DNA from: Microbulbifer variabilis ATCC 700307
GTDB taxonomy: Bacteria; Pseudomonadota; Gammaproteobacteria; Pseudomonadales; Cellvibrionaceae
Reading direction: 5' to 3'
Assembly (NCBI RefSeq): GCF_000380565.1
Contig: NZ_AQYJ01000028.1
Span: forward strand, 1 to 64,000
Length of the DNA: 64,000 nt
Below the pieces are notes generated by a model. The model had not been told where the DNA came from. It searched no databases and saw only the letters and a list, made by a program, of their open reading frames with translations. Of the stretch, positions 26,224-35,431 are shown one piece after another; within the stretch, counting starts at the first letter, position 1; each line of letters starts with the position of its first letter. Made by a program: the position numbers and the translations under genes.

Positions 26224-26745
26224 TTAGGGCTCACTCTTTTCTATGCCTAGTTTGGCCAGGTTTCTGGCAATATCCTCTGCACTGGTGGCAGGGTTAACGT
26301 CTTTATCAATTTTCAGGACTTTCCCATCCTTACCGATATAGACAGTAATACGCCGGGCAATATTGATCATTGGAACTAGCACACCGTAAGCCTTGGCGAC
26401 TTCACCTGAAGGATCGCTCAGGAGAGGGAAGTCGGCTTCATTGTGCTTAGCGAAGCGTGTGTTTTCATCAATATCATCGGTGCTTGCCATAAAGTAGGCA
26501 GCATTGAACTTGCGAATCTTGTGTCCATTTTTTGCCAGTGATTTGCACTCTATCGTGCAGCCCTTGGTAAAGGCACGTGGATACCAGGCGATTACTACTG
26601 CATTTCTATTTTTGTGTTCAGCGAGTCTGTGTGTATTGCCGTCTGATCCTTGAAGAGAGAAGTCCGGTGCTCTGTCACCAACCTCAAGGGCCATCAATGG
26701 CAGGCTGATCAGCGTAGTTAAAACCAGGGTAATCCAGTATTTCAT
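26224..26745 (-). CDS. Exported peroxiredoxin (AhpC/TSA, Bcp-like)
   Basis: A 173-residue thiol peroxidase with a signal peptide (residues 1-19, ISLPLMA), hence periplasmic. The thioredoxin-fold motif AWYPRAFTKGCTIECKSL contains the peroxidatic Cys63 and, four residues later, Cys67, the spacing of Bcp/PrxQ enzymes, which reduce peroxides using an intramolecular disulfide. GDRAPDFSLQGSDG at the N-terminus is typical. The Bcp fold is usually cytoplasmic, so export is notable; it would need a periplasmic reductant. It converges on the PAS gene through a shared terminator. Confidence 0.93.
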   Translation of the reverse strand: MKYWITLVLTTLISLPLMALEVGDRAPDFSLQGSDGNTHRLAEHKNRNAVVIAWYPRAFTKGCTIECKSLAKNGHKIRKFNAAYFMASTDDIDENTRFAKHNEADFPLLSDPSGEVAKAYGVLVPMINIARRITVYIGKDGKVLKIDKDVNPATSAEDIARNLAKLGIEKSEP

Positions 26746-26911
26746 AGTATGTTTGCTCTCGGATATGTTGCGCCTATGCTACCGCTGCCATATGGTACAA
26801 ACTAGTAGGTTCATTATAAATACGCCACTTCTTTAGCCCTGCAGAGAGCCTGGAAAAACTGGCCAGTGATACCCCGCTGGGCCAGACTTTCCTCAGTCTG
26901 TGGGGACTCTT

Positions 26912-27727
26912 ATGCACTCGGGTAATATTTTCTATTTGCTGCCATTGCCCCTGATATATCTGATTACAGTGGCACTGGTTCTCTGCGCTTTGGCGTTAGG
27001 GGTATTCTGGGGGCATAGGCGCCAGAGAAGAGAGAGCGTTGCTGGTGAGTCGTCGATTGGCAGTGCTGTTGCGGCAACGCTTGGTTTGGTGGCATTTGTT
27101 TTAGCGTTTACCTTCAATATGACCGCGGACCGCTTTAATGAGCGCAAGGCTCTGTTGTTGCAGGAGGTTAATACTATCCTGGCGGCCTACCTGAATGCGG
27201 ACTTTCTTGAGAAAACGAAACGTGAGCGCGCCCGTGGATTGCTTGCGGAATATGTGGATCTGCGTGATTTTGATCCCTCTACACCGGTAAGCTCTGCTGA
27301 TATCAAACGCAGTGAGGAAATTCAGCGGCAGCTGTGGCAACTGGTACAGAGCCATATTGCCCAGGGTTACAATGCGGATTACCTGCGCCAATTTTCCGAT
27401 CCGGTAAACACCCTGATGGACTTGCATCGCGCAAGGGTGGTGGTGGGCCTGCAGTATCGTATTCCCGCCCCCCTGTGGCTGGCGCTGTACTTTATGACAA
27501 TACTGGCCATGCTGGCGATTGGTTACCAGCTGGGGATCAGCCGCGGTGGTTCGGTGCAGGTTGTACTGGCACTGGCTCTCACCTTTGCCACGGTGATTTT
27601 GCTGATCGCCGATTTAGACAGGGCCAACCAGGGGGTGTTACTGGTTGACCAGGCGCCGATGAGTGATCTCAACCAGCGCCTGAAAGCGCTACGTCAAAGG
27701 GAGTCTCAGGCTCCCACAGAGCGTTAA
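26912..27727 (+). CDS. DUF4239 (bestrophin-like) membrane protein
   Basis: A 271-residue integral membrane protein with two N-terminal helices (residues 8-32 and about 50-68), a long charged, helical soluble region (about 70-180), and two C-terminal helices (190-235). This layout, with SIGSAVAATLGLVAFVLAFTFNMTADRFNERK at the second helix, is that of DUF4239, a family distantly like bestrophin channels. The function in bacteria is unknown. ATG 26912 is preferred to GTG 26900 because GGGG sits 7 bases before it. It converges on the AI-2E permease gene with only 16 bases between. Confidence 0.85.
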   Translation: MHSGNIFYLLPLPLIYLITVALVLCALALGVFWGHRRQRRESVAGESSIGSAVAATLGLVAFVLAFTFNMTADRFNERKALLLQEVNTILAAYLNADFLEKTKRERARGLLAEYVDLRDFDPSTPVSSADIKRSEEIQRQLWQLVQSHIAQGYNADYLRQFSDPVNTLMDLHRARVVVGLQYRIPAPLWLALYFMTILAMLAIGYQLGISRGGSVQVVLALALTFATVILLIADLDRANQGVLLVDQAPMSDLNQRLKALRQRESQAPTER

Positions 27728-27743
27728 AGAGTCCAGGTGAGTT

Positions 27744-28823
27744 TTACTCGCTATCAGGTCTGGGTGGCATCAGCATATCTTCCGGGTGCACAAACTCCCG
27801 CATAAAAATTTCCCAAAAGGCGATGAACAGCGCGGCGAGTAGCGGGCCTATGGCAAAGCCGCTGACACCAAACATAAACAGGCCGCCCACAGTGGAAAAC
27901 AGCACCAGATAGTCTGGCAGCTTGGTATCCCGCCCAACTAAAATCGGGCGCAGTATATTGTCTACCAGGCTGATCACAGTAAATCCGTAGGCGAGCAATA
28001 TAGTGGCTTTAATGGGTTCCCCTACCCCGTATAGGTAAATGGATGCGGGGAACCAGATCAATGCTGCACCTACTGCTGGTAGCAGTGATAACAGTGTCAT
28101 CAGGACCCCCCACAAAAGCGGTGCAGGTAGGTCTAGGACCCAGAAAATAATACCGCCCAGGGTGCCTTGGGTAATGGCGACCACCAGGTTGCCCTTGATG
28201 GTTGCACGGGTGACCTCGGCAAACTTGGCCAGAAGCAGGTGCTCGCGCTCATCGCCGAGGGGAAGCGCGTGTATTATCAGGTTAACTAGCCGCTCACCAT
28301 CGCGGATTAAAAAGAAGGTGAGATAGAGCATCAGACCCAGCATGACAAAAAAGTTAACAGTGTTTTGGCCCACCTCGATAGCATTTCTGGCGACAAAGCT
28401 GCCCGCATTCATTACTCCGCCGAGTAGGCGCTGCTTGGCCTCCTCAATGTCCACTCCTATGCTCTCAAGCATATCGTTGACCCGTGGGAAGGCGCTGCGC
28501 ACCTGCTCCAGAGATTTGGAAATATCAATCTCACCGTTTTGTACTTTGTGATAAAGCGTTACCGCCTCATTGATAAAAGAAGTGGCCACCACCAGTACCG
28601 GTATCACCAGCAGCACAATACACATGAACAGGGTCAGCAGCGCCATGGAATTGGGCGAGTTTGGAAAACGCTGCATCAGAAGGCGGTATACCGGGTAAAA
28701 GATCAGGGCGATGGCACAAGCCCAGAAAATCGGTGTGAAAAAAGGTTTTACAAGTAGCAGGAAGGCTACTGAAACCAATAGAAGTGAAAGGATAAACGAG
28801 CGCCTTTCCAATTTTTCCTGCAC
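27744..28823 (-). CDS. AI-2E family transporter (PerM/YdiK-like permease)
   Basis: A 359-residue inner-membrane protein with about eight helices. Family signs are the paired N-terminal helices (LLLVKPFFTPIFWACAIALIFYPVYRLL), a long soluble loop near 85-150, and the C-terminal block LLPAVGAALIWFPASIYLY with SLVDNILRPILVGRDTKLPDYLVLFSTVGGL, which is highly characteristic. Members export autoinducer-2 or act as Na+/H+ antiporters; the cargo here is not known. It stands alone. Confidence 0.94.
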   Translation of the reverse strand: MQEKLERRSFILSLLLVSVAFLLLVKPFFTPIFWACAIALIFYPVYRLLMQRFPNSPNSMALLTLFMCIVLLVIPVLVVATSFINEAVTLYHKVQNGEIDISKSLEQVRSAFPRVNDMLESIGVDIEEAKQRLLGGVMNAGSFVARNAIEVGQNTVNFFVMLGLMLYLTFFLIRDGERLVNLIIHALPLGDEREHLLLAKFAEVTRATIKGNLVVAITQGTLGGIIFWVLDLPAPLLWGVLMTLLSLLPAVGAALIWFPASIYLYGVGEPIKATILLAYGFTVISLVDNILRPILVGRDTKLPDYLVLFSTVGGLFMFGVSGFAIGPLLAALFIAFWEIFMREFVHPEDMLMPPRPDSE

Positions 28824-28904
28824 GGGAACTTCCTCTGCTTCTGCAAAAGCCCTGTGGTATCGGGCGCCTTATTTGCGCTCTATCTAAGCAGAAGCAAGAG
28901 GGAT

Positions 28905-29606
28905 TTACCAGCGCCTGTAACCGCAGGTGTCCACATGAAAGCGAATACCTTTATAGATGCCCAGGCCCATATTCCACTGTTGGCCGTTGTACTTATGGAT
29001 ATTCTTCAGTACCGGTACCAGTTGCTCGCGAGAGAACTTTTTCTGCGGAACTATATCCAGTCCACAAAAGTGCAGGTGCTTGCTGCCCCTGGAGCCGCCG
29101 GCCTTACTGTTATAGCTGGTGGTGCGCCAACCGGAGACTACGGTGACGGGGCCGATAATTGGTACGATTTCACGCTGCACTGCCCGCAGTGTGTATACCA
29201 TGGTTCCCCAGTTTCCTACCGGGGGAATGGCAAATGGCGGTTCATCCAGATCCTGCCAATCGCTGCCTTGGCGCAACAATTCAAACGGGGGCACAACCTG
29301 GTCTACCTGATTAATGCGCAGGAAATCTTTCAGCTTGGAAAACAGGATATTGTTGTCTTCCTGTTTAAGAAAGCGGCTGAAGAGCCGCTCAGATGCCGCT
29401 GGATACCCCTGAATATCATAAATATCGGGGATTTCTGGTAATGGTAGTAAATCGATGGGGCTGATTAAACGCTCGCCGAGCTCCCGTGTTTTCTCTGAAG
29501 TAAAAAGTAATACGGTAATAATGGCTGCGATGAGAATGGCAGCAAGCAGCAGTAATCGGCGACGCGGGCTATTGGTTTCGGTAGCTTTGTTGTCTTGAAT
29601 ATCCAT
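28905..29606 (-). CDS. Membrane-anchored M15-type peptidase (second of a tandem pair)
   Basis: A 233-residue protein with one N-terminal signal anchor (LLLLAAILIAAIITVLLF) and a periplasmic peptidase M15_3-like domain. The metal-binding pattern is visible: WRTTSYNSKAGGSRGSKHLHFCGLDIVP supplies the S-x-H...D pair, and RFHVDTCGYRRW the third ligand. The family cleaves D-Ala peptides of the cell wall. ATG 29606 has GGAG six bases upstream. It begins 15 bases after the stop of a paralogous gene with the same layout, and the two proteins end in nearly the same sequence (CGYR.W). The two were probably produced by duplication. Confidence 0.82.
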   Translation of the reverse strand: MDIQDNKATETNSPRRRLLLLAAILIAAIITVLLFTSEKTRELGERLISPIDLLPLPEIPDIYDIQGYPAASERLFSRFLKQEDNNILFSKLKDFLRINQVDQVVPPFELLRQGSDWQDLDEPPFAIPPVGNWGTMVYTLRAVQREIVPIIGPVTVVSGWRTTSYNSKAGGSRGSKHLHFCGLDIVPQKKFSREQLVPVLKNIHKYNGQQWNMGLGIYKGIRFHVDTCGYRRW

Positions 29607-29621
29607 GGGCATCTCCGCCAA

Positions 29622-30302
29622 TTACCAGATGCGATAGCCGCAGGTGTCTATATGGAAGCGCACTCCATCGCTGAGGCCGAGGCCGAAATTGCTCTCCGGG
29701 CCGAGGCGCGCGTGAAGGGCGCGCAATTCCTCCACTAGCTCCCGGTGACTGATATTCGATTTGGGGATCAGGTCCAGGGCACAAAAGTCTCGATGATGGG
29801 CCTTGTCACTGTGTTCCAGCTTGCGGTTATAAGCGTCACTGCGAAATCCTGCGACCACATCTACAGAGCCAATTAGAGGAATGATCTGATCCCGCAGTAG
29901 TGTCAAAGTTTTGACTATGTTGTGCCACTCGCTTTGGGGTGGAATAGCAAAAGGAGGTTCTCTCAATTCTATCCATCCGCCGCCCTGGCGTAGCAAGCTA
30001 CTTACCGGGACAACATTTGCTATACCCCGGCTCGCCAGGTAGCGACTGAGAGCCTGTACCCGTTCCCGGTTGTCGCCGTAGCGCAGGAATCCATCAAAAT
30101 TATCTGCGCTGGCAACACGATGGCCCCTTATCTCCACATAGGGCTTATCCAGGGACTTTTGGTAGAGAAAAAGCCACAGTATCAGCAATATTGAAGCCAG
30201 CAGCAGTGTCAGGAATACAACCACCACCCGGTTAACCCTGCGACCGGGCGGCCGGTATGGGTACAGTATGTTGAAACGTATCAAAAATTTGTCAGCGGAC
30301 AT
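29622..30302 (-). CDS. Membrane-anchored M15-type peptidase (first of a tandem pair)
   Basis: A 226-residue paralogue of the next gene. It has a basic N-terminus, one signal-anchor helix (VVVVFLTLLLASILLILWLFLY) and a C-terminal M15_3-like domain with GFRSDAYNRKLEHSDKAHHRDFCALDLIP and RFHIDTCGYRIW. FAIPP...W, the I(V/I)P(L/I)IG stretch and the ligands are shared with the neighbour, but overall identity appears moderate. ATG 30302 is chosen; an in-frame TTG upstream (30365) adds residues before the membrane segment and lacks a ribosome binding site. Likely role: peptidoglycan trimming or turnover in the periplasm. Confidence 0.8.
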   Translation of the reverse strand: MSADKFLIRFNILYPYRPPGRRVNRVVVVFLTLLLASILLILWLFLYQKSLDKPYVEIRGHRVASADNFDGFLRYGDNRERVQALSRYLASRGIANVVPVSSLLRQGGGWIELREPPFAIPPQSEWHNIVKTLTLLRDQIIPLIGSVDVVAGFRSDAYNRKLEHSDKAHHRDFCALDLIPKSNISHRELVEELRALHARLGPESNFGLGLSDGVRFHIDTCGYRIW

Positions 30303-30441
30303 GAGCTGAGACTTCTGCTCCTGGAGCTGTACTGCGAAGCGGGGCTTCGATCCGCAGGCGCCCAAATCGTCGGCGTTTGTTTAAACACTATAGCCGCAAA
30401 ATTCGGCGGGGCAGTTGCGTAGGGTGGGCTGAACTGTGCAT

Positions 30442-30479
30442 AAAAAAGCCCCGAGGCCTTGCGGCCTTGGGGCTTTTTA
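30442..30479 (-). terminator. Rho-independent terminator after pckA
   Basis: AAAAAGCCCCGAGGCC, a TTGC loop and GGCCTTGGGGCTTTTT form a long stem (one G-T pair) with T-runs on both strands, 50 bases past the pckA stop. Confidence 0.93.
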
Positions 30480-30528
30480 GACTCCTCAGCGATTTGATAT
30501 CGTTGTGGAGTGTTCTGGGAAGTGGAAC

Positions 30529-32076
30529 TTAGGCCTTGGGACCGGCGTTCTTCACTTCATCGTTCACATTGAATTTCTCAATGTTTTCGGCAAAAAGTTT
30601 GGCCAGCTTGCCGGCCTGGTCGTCGTAGGCTGCCTTGTCATCCCAGGCTTCGCGTGGGTTCAGGTAGGCTTTGTCTACACCCGGTACTTCCAAAGGAATG
30701 TCCAGGTTCAGGGTTTCCAGGTGCTCGGTGGCGGTGCCTTGTAGCGCGCCGTTCTGGATAGCGGCAACTACTGCGCGGGTTACTGGGATCGGGAAACGTT
30801 TGCCATTATTGCCTGAACCACCAGTCCAGCCAGTATTGACCAGGTAAACCTTGGAGCCGAAGTCCTCGATGCGCTTCATCAGCAGGTCGGCGTACTCGCG
30901 AGGAGCGCGCGGCATAAAAGGTGCGCCGAAGCAGGTGGAGAAGGTCGGGTGAATACCGGCTTCTGCACCTAGCTCGGTAGAGCCCACGCGCGCTGTGTAA
31001 CCAGATAGGAAGTGGTATGCCGCAGCCTCTTTGGAGAGGATGGATACCGGGGGCAATACACCGGATACGTCACAGGTGAGGAAGATTACATTTTTCGGCT
31101 CTCCGGCGCGGTTCTCCAGCTGGCGCATTTCCACGTGTTCCAGTGGGTAGGAGCAGCGGCCATTTTCGGTGAGGCTGGTGTCGCAGTAGTCAGCAGTGCC
31201 GTGTTCGTTGGTTACCACGTTCTCAACGATGGCCCCGAAACGAATGGCATCCCAGATTACCGGCTCATTCTTCTGGCTCAGGTCGATGGTTTTCGCGTAG
31301 CAACCACCTTCCATATTGAATACTGCACCCTTGGTCCAGCCGTGCTCATCGTCGCCAATCAGGTAGCGTTCCGGGTCGGCGGATAGGGTGGTCTTACCGG
31401 TGCCGGACAGGCCAAAGAACAGGCAGGTGTCGCCGTCTTCACCAACGTTGGCAGCGCAGTGCATGGGCATTACGTCTTTTTCCGGCAGGAGGAAGTTCTG
31501 AACGGAGAACATTGCCTTCTTCATTTCACCGGCGTAGCGCATGCCAGCCAGCAGAACTTTGCGCTGGCCAAAGTTGATAATTACACAGCCCTCGGAGTTG
31601 GTGCCGTCGCGCTCAGGCTCACACACGAAGTTCGGTGCGTGCAGGATGCGCCATTCTTCCTTGCCCTTGGGGTTGTACTTCTCAGCGCGGATAAACATGT
31701 TGCGGCCGAACAGGTTGTGCCACGCGGTCTGGGTGGTTACGACAACCGGCAGGTAGTGATCTTCGTCCTGGCCAACATGGAGCTGTTGCACGAAGCTGTC
31801 ACCACCGGAGACAAATGCCTCTACACGGTCCCACAGGGCATCGAATTTATCCTGCGGAAAGGGGCGGTTCACATTGCCCCAGGCGATGCTGTCGGCGGTG
31901 GAGGGCTCTTCCACAACGAAGCGGTCCGCTGGGGAACGGCCGGTACGGGCGCCGGTTTCAGTGACCAGCGCGCCTGTGTCAGATAATTTGCCCTCGCCGC
32001 GCGTAAGAGCCTGCTCTACCAATTGTGCTGGTGATAGGTTCTTGAAAACCAGCGCGGTGTCGTCGATCTGTGCCAT
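30529..32076 (-). CDS. pckA: Phosphoenolpyruvate carboxykinase (ATP)
   Basis: A 515-residue gluconeogenic enzyme that converts oxaloacetate and ATP to phosphoenolpyruvate. It has the RSPADRF oxaloacetate site, the [13 protein letters not shown] motif with the metal Lys, the kinase-1a P-loop [10 protein letters not shown], the kinase-2 LIGDDEHGW with metal-binding Asp, and NTGWTGG near the C-terminus. Length is in the 510-540 range. It begins a little over 290 bp downstream of hslO on the same strand. A palindrome and a leader hairpin lie in that gap. Confidence 0.97.
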   Translation of the reverse strand: MAQIDDTALVFKNLSPAQLVEQALTRGEGKLSDTGALVTETGARTGRSPADRFVVEEPSTADSIAWGNVNRPFPQDKFDALWDRVEAFVSGGDSFVQQLHVGQDEDHYLPVVVTTQTAWHNLFGRNMFIRAEKYNPKGKEEWRILHAPNFVCEPERDGTNSEGCVIINFGQRKVLLAGMRYAGEMKKAMFSVQNFLLPEKDVMPMHCAANVGEDGDTCLFFGLSGTGKTTLSADPERYLIGDDEHGWTKGAVFNMEGGCYAKTIDLSQKNEPVIWDAIRFGAIVENVVTNEHGTADYCDTSLTENGRCSYPLEHVEMRQLENRAGEPKNVIFLTCDVSGVLPPVSILSKEAAAYHFLSGYTARVGSTELGAEAGIHPTFSTCFGAPFMPRAPREYADLLMKRIEDFGSKVYLVNTGWTGGSGNNGKRFPIPVTRAVVAAIQNGALQGTATEHLETLNLDIPLEVPGVDKAYLNPREAWDDKAAYDDQAGKLAKLFAENIEKFNVNDEVKNAGPKA

Positions 32077-32116
32077 TCGTCGATTACCCGTGAATGTTGG
32101 ATAGTAAAAATATTAG

Positions 32117-32139
32117 GGCTGCCCAAGTATTAGGCAGCC
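32117..32139 (-). other. Leader hairpin upstream of pckA
   Basis: GGCTGCC and GGCAGCC pair around a 9-base loop, about 40 bases upstream of the pckA start. It could be in the 5' leader; no T-run follows within the minus strand. Confidence 0.35.
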
Positions 32140-32213
32140 AGGCAAAATTTGGGGGGCGCATTATGGCAAAATTCAAAATAAGCGGATAGCAAAGACGGTC
32201 ATTTTTTGCGCTT

Positions 32214-32227
32214 TGACAGCGCTGTCA
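32214..32227. promoter_or_regulatory. 14-bp perfect palindrome upstream of pckA
   Basis: TGACAGCGCTGTCA reads identically on both strands, about 140 bp before the pckA start. Such a dyad fits a dimeric repressor or activator operator for pckA. The regulator is unknown. Confidence 0.5.
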
Positions 32228-32333
32228 CCATAAATTAAGCAATTAATCATCAGCTTGATGTATGGGTTATTGTTGTGGAATTTGCCTTGTGAATAATGGT
32301 GGTGCTAATAACCCTATTTTGTAGATAGTAATT

Positions 32334-32355
32334 GGCGGGGGATGGAGCCCCCGCC
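32334..32355 (-). terminator. Stem-loop after hslO
   Basis: GGCGGGGG and CCCCCGCC pair around a 6-base loop, 12 bases past the hslO stop. No T-run follows on the minus strand, so termination is uncertain. Confidence 0.5.
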
Positions 32356-32367
32356 CGGGCAGCCCAC

Positions 32368-33246
32368 TCAGTGCAGAGTGTGGGGGGGGGCGTTTAGAAG
32401 GGATTCAATCTGGTCGCGATCAAAGCGGTATTGGGCATTGCAAAACTGGCAATCTGAAACAATCTCGCCGTTCTGCTCATCCAATAGCTTGAAAACGTCC
32501 TCGGCACCCAGGGACATCAATGCCCTCGCGCTGCGCTCCCGTGAACAGCTGCACTTGAAGCGGATGCTGTCGGTACCCAGGGTGGCAGGCTCCAACTGAT
32601 GAAACAGGCGGTGAATCAGTTCCTCGTGGGGAACTGTAAACAGCTCTTTATCAGTTACCGTATCGGCAAGGTGCAGAGCGGTTTCCCAGGCATCGCGGTT
32701 TTCCTCTGCACTAGCGGCATTATTGCCTGGCAACACCTGCAGCATAATGCCGCCAACACTGCTGCTATCGCATTCCAGCCAGAAGCGGGTATCCAGTTGT
32801 TCCGACTGGGTAAAGTAGTCTTCCAGGCACCCAGCCAGGTTCTCTTTTTCCATGGGCACTACGCCCTGGTAGCGTTCACCCCGTTTAGGTTCCAGAGTAA
32901 TAGCGAGCGCGCCGCGGCTGCCGATCATTTGGCCCAGGGTTGCGTCATCGTCAATCTGTGCATCTTCGGCCACTCGGGCGATACCCCGCAAGTCGCTGTG
33001 GTGGGTACATTCAGCCATGATCAAAGGTAAATCCCCTTCTCCACGGGCTTGTATGCTGAGTACACCATCGAATTTAAGAGTGGTTGAAAGCAGGCAGGCT
33101 GCGGCCAGGAATTCACCCAGCAGACGCGCTACCGGTGCCGGTAGGGGGTTGTGCTCCAGCACTTCGCGATAGGATTCAGTTAGGGTCACCATCTGCCCGC
33201 GAATATCGTGTTTGGAGAAGATAAAGCGTTCCAGCTGATCGGACAT
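32368..33246 (-). CDS. hslO: Redox-activated chaperone Hsp33
   Basis: A 292-residue cytoplasmic holdase that is turned on when oxidation releases its zinc. The four zinc-binding cysteines appear in the C-terminal pattern C-S-C-S (IRFKCSCSRERS) and C-x-x-C (SDCQFCNAQYRF). The N-terminal domain holds GEFLAAACLLSTTLKFDGVLSIQARGEGDLPLIMAE split across its conserved strands. Length matches the E. coli protein (292). It lies upstream of pckA in the same direction, as in many Gammaproteobacteria. Confidence 0.97.
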   Translation of the reverse strand: MSDQLERFIFSKHDIRGQMVTLTESYREVLEHNPLPAPVARLLGEFLAAACLLSTTLKFDGVLSIQARGEGDLPLIMAECTHHSDLRGIARVAEDAQIDDDATLGQMIGSRGALAITLEPKRGERYQGVVPMEKENLAGCLEDYFTQSEQLDTRFWLECDSSSVGGIMLQVLPGNNAASAEENRDAWETALHLADTVTDKELFTVPHEELIHRLFHQLEPATLGTDSIRFKCSCSRERSARALMSLGAEDVFKLLDEQNGEIVSDCQFCNAQYRFDRDQIESLLNAPPHTLH

Positions 33247-33372
33247 AGATCGAGTGCCTCGGTGTTTAAACCGCGGGATTTTAGAGGTGGATATCCCTAA
33301 ATGGTAGCTGGCCTGGGCAATTATGGCGCCGGTACAGGGAATACCGGCTGAATGCGATAGCCTGAAAAGTGC

Positions 33373-33825
33373 TCAGCCACAACGACTGGCGATCTGGCGC
33401 TGGAGCTTTTTGGCCATTTCCTGGCGCTCGAGCCCCGTAACGTGTACTTCTTTACCATTTTTGTCAATAAAGGCAACTCGTCCGTTGAGGGTCGCCAGGC
33501 GCTGGCGCGCCTTGGCGCAAAGCTGCTCCATTTCCTGCTGGCGGGCTTGCTGTTCCTTCTGTTGGCGCTGTTCGTACTCCCGGTCAATACTGGCTGAACT
33601 GGGGTTGAACAGACTTTCCCGTTTCCGTGTGGCTTCGGCTGAGTTGATGGGCCCCAGTTTACCGGAGATATTCTCGGCCTTGCCCGCTGCGGGGGCACGG
33701 TCACTGAAGTGCACTCGCCCATCCTCATCTACCCAGCGGTAGAGTTCTGCAGAGCTCACAGCGGCAGCTATTAGCATGCCGCCGAGCCAGACAGTAAATA
33801 GAAAGGTTCCTCTTAGCGGCTTCAC
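33373..33825 (-). CDS. Exported DUF4124-domain protein
   Basis: A 150-residue exported protein: signal peptide 1-26 (FLFTVWLGGMLIAAAVSSA), then the DUF4124 domain ELYRWVDEDGRVHFSDRAP. A Gln/Glu-rich coiled-coil segment (about 75-105, EQRQQKEQQARQQEMEQL) follows. The C-terminus is basic. The function is unknown. It sits 27 bases after the upstream protease stop and in the same direction, so the two are probably co-transcribed. A second DUF4124 gene in this window lies next to glnA. Confidence 0.8.
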   Translation of the reverse strand: MKPLRGTFLFTVWLGGMLIAAAVSSAELYRWVDEDGRVHFSDRAPAAGKAENISGKLGPINSAEATRKRESLFNPSSASIDREYEQRQQKEQQARQQEMEQLCAKARQRLATLNGRVAFIDKNGKEVHVTGLERQEMAKKLQRQIASRCG

Positions 33826-33852
33826 TGTATCTCCCTGGCCCAGGTAAGGGCC

Positions 33853-35346
33853 TTATTTTTCTTTATTGGCCAGCTGGCTGAACAGCCCTTGCGAGTGTCG
33901 CTGGGGGATATGATAGGTCTGTAGGATCAGCGGCTCTTGTTCCTGGGCCTCTGCGGCATCCAGTACCATGCGGTAGCCGGAGCGATCTCGCAGCTCCACG
34001 AAGTCGGATTTATTGGTTTCCATTAATTGGGCGAATTCGTCGAAGTCAGCGACGCTGTGACCATTCACCGAGTCAATAATCCAGTTCTTCCAGTCGTGGT
34101 AACCCAAATTGACATTAGCGGGCAGTACCTTAAGGGCTACCACCAGCTCGCGACGGTTTTCCTCGCTCCATTGGTTGCGCGCATAAAGGTAATCAATAGG
34201 GGCCTTGGAGTGCCAGTTGTTCCCCCAGCGCTTGATCAAATTCATATTAAGGGGCACGAATACCACACCACCAAAAATGTAGTAGCGCGGCTGTTGGTCG
34301 AATTGCTCACTGAGTACCAGTGCACGGGAAGGGGGGGCAGCCGCCAGAGTCACTTGAGCGGTTTGCTCCTCGCCGTTTCGGGAAAAGCGCACAGGCAGTG
34401 CGTCTCCCACGTGGTGACGGTCTACGGCATAGTGGTAGTTGGTGCGCTGATTTTCACGCCACTCTACTGTGCGATCGGCGGCCACCTTGAAGCCATCCAC
34501 TTCCAGCAGCACATCGCCAGGTTTCAACACTTCCGCCACCGGGGCATCACTGAATACCTTTACTACCATGGCGCCATCCTGATCTTCACTGAGACCGGCG
34601 GCTTTTTTCATGGAGGGGCTCTCGAGGCTTTGGGTAACTACTCCCAGCTCTGGAAAGCCCTGATGAACGCCATCTTTCGCATCTTCGAGCACATGGGCAA
34701 TCACGCTTGGGGGTACGAAGTAGCCCAGGTTTTCGGCGCTTTGGTTGGTCTGCATGGCCACACCGACAATACGGCCATTGGAAATGACTGGACCGCCGCT
34801 ATTGCCGGGGTTGATGGCGGCATCGATCTGGCCGGCCATCAGGTAACTTTCTGCGTGGGCGTAATACTGGTGCTCTACCCTGGATAGCACACCGCGGGTA
34901 ATCGATAGGGATTTACCACCGATGGGATAACCATAGGCAGTCACTTCCTCCTGCAGATCTGGCAGCTTGCCCAGTGTTAGGGGGCGGGTATCGGTAAAGA
35001 AGCTTTCATCGTCCACTGTCAGCAGTGCAAGATCGGCGTCGTGGGAGACAAACTTTACTCGTGCGCGGAATTTCTTCGCATCCCCATGGCGCTGCACCTG
35101 GATAAAACTGCCATTGGCCACGACATGGGCGTTAGTGAGGATCTGTTGATCGCGGATAACTGCACCGGAACCGGATAGCTGCTTGGGGTTTAACAGGGCC
35201 CAGGGATTAAAGTAATCCGGGGCAGCGGCAGTGGTGTAAATCTTGATGATTGAGCGTTTTAGTTGTTCGTGTTCGCGGCTGTCTGCGGCAGCGGTCTGCA
35301 TACCGAGCAGAAGCAGCAGGGAGATGGCGATCAGTCGTTTCATCAT
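33853..35346 (-). CDS. DegP/HtrA-like exported serine protease with PDZ domain
   Basis: A 497-residue exported trypsin-fold protease. Signal peptide 1-21 (LIAISLLLLLGMQTAAA). The catalytic triad is readable: His74 in LTNAHVV, Asp105 in HDADLALL and Ser183 in GNSGGP. A PDZ domain follows (about 235-320: VVKVFSDAPVAEVLKPGDVLLEVDGFKV). The C-terminal part (to 497) is longer than in DegP and holds a second PDZ-like region (VNGHSVADFDEFAQL). It is closer to plant Deg-like proteases. Likely role is envelope protein quality control. It lies between hslR and the DUF4124 gene. Confidence 0.92.
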   Translation of the reverse strand: MMKRLIAISLLLLLGMQTAAADSREHEQLKRSIIKIYTTAAAPDYFNPWALLNPKQLSGSGAVIRDQQILTNAHVVANGSFIQVQRHGDAKKFRARVKFVSHDADLALLTVDDESFFTDTRPLTLGKLPDLQEEVTAYGYPIGGKSLSITRGVLSRVEHQYYAHAESYLMAGQIDAAINPGNSGGPVISNGRIVGVAMQTNQSAENLGYFVPPSVIAHVLEDAKDGVHQGFPELGVVTQSLESPSMKKAAGLSEDQDGAMVVKVFSDAPVAEVLKPGDVLLEVDGFKVAADRTVEWRENQRTNYHYAVDRHHVGDALPVRFSRNGEEQTAQVTLAAAPPSRALVLSEQFDQQPRYYIFGGVVFVPLNMNLIKRWGNNWHSKAPIDYLYARNQWSEENRRELVVALKVLPANVNLGYHDWKNWIIDSVNGHSVADFDEFAQLMETNKSDFVELRDRSGYRMVLDAAEAQEQEPLILQTYHIPQRHSQGLFSQLANKEK

Positions 35347-35431
35347 GGCTGTTTTCTATCGGGTTAAGTTGGGCCAGTGTAGCAGCTATAAAAAATGATG
35401 GCGGAATTTTCACCACATTGATTATTTGGGC

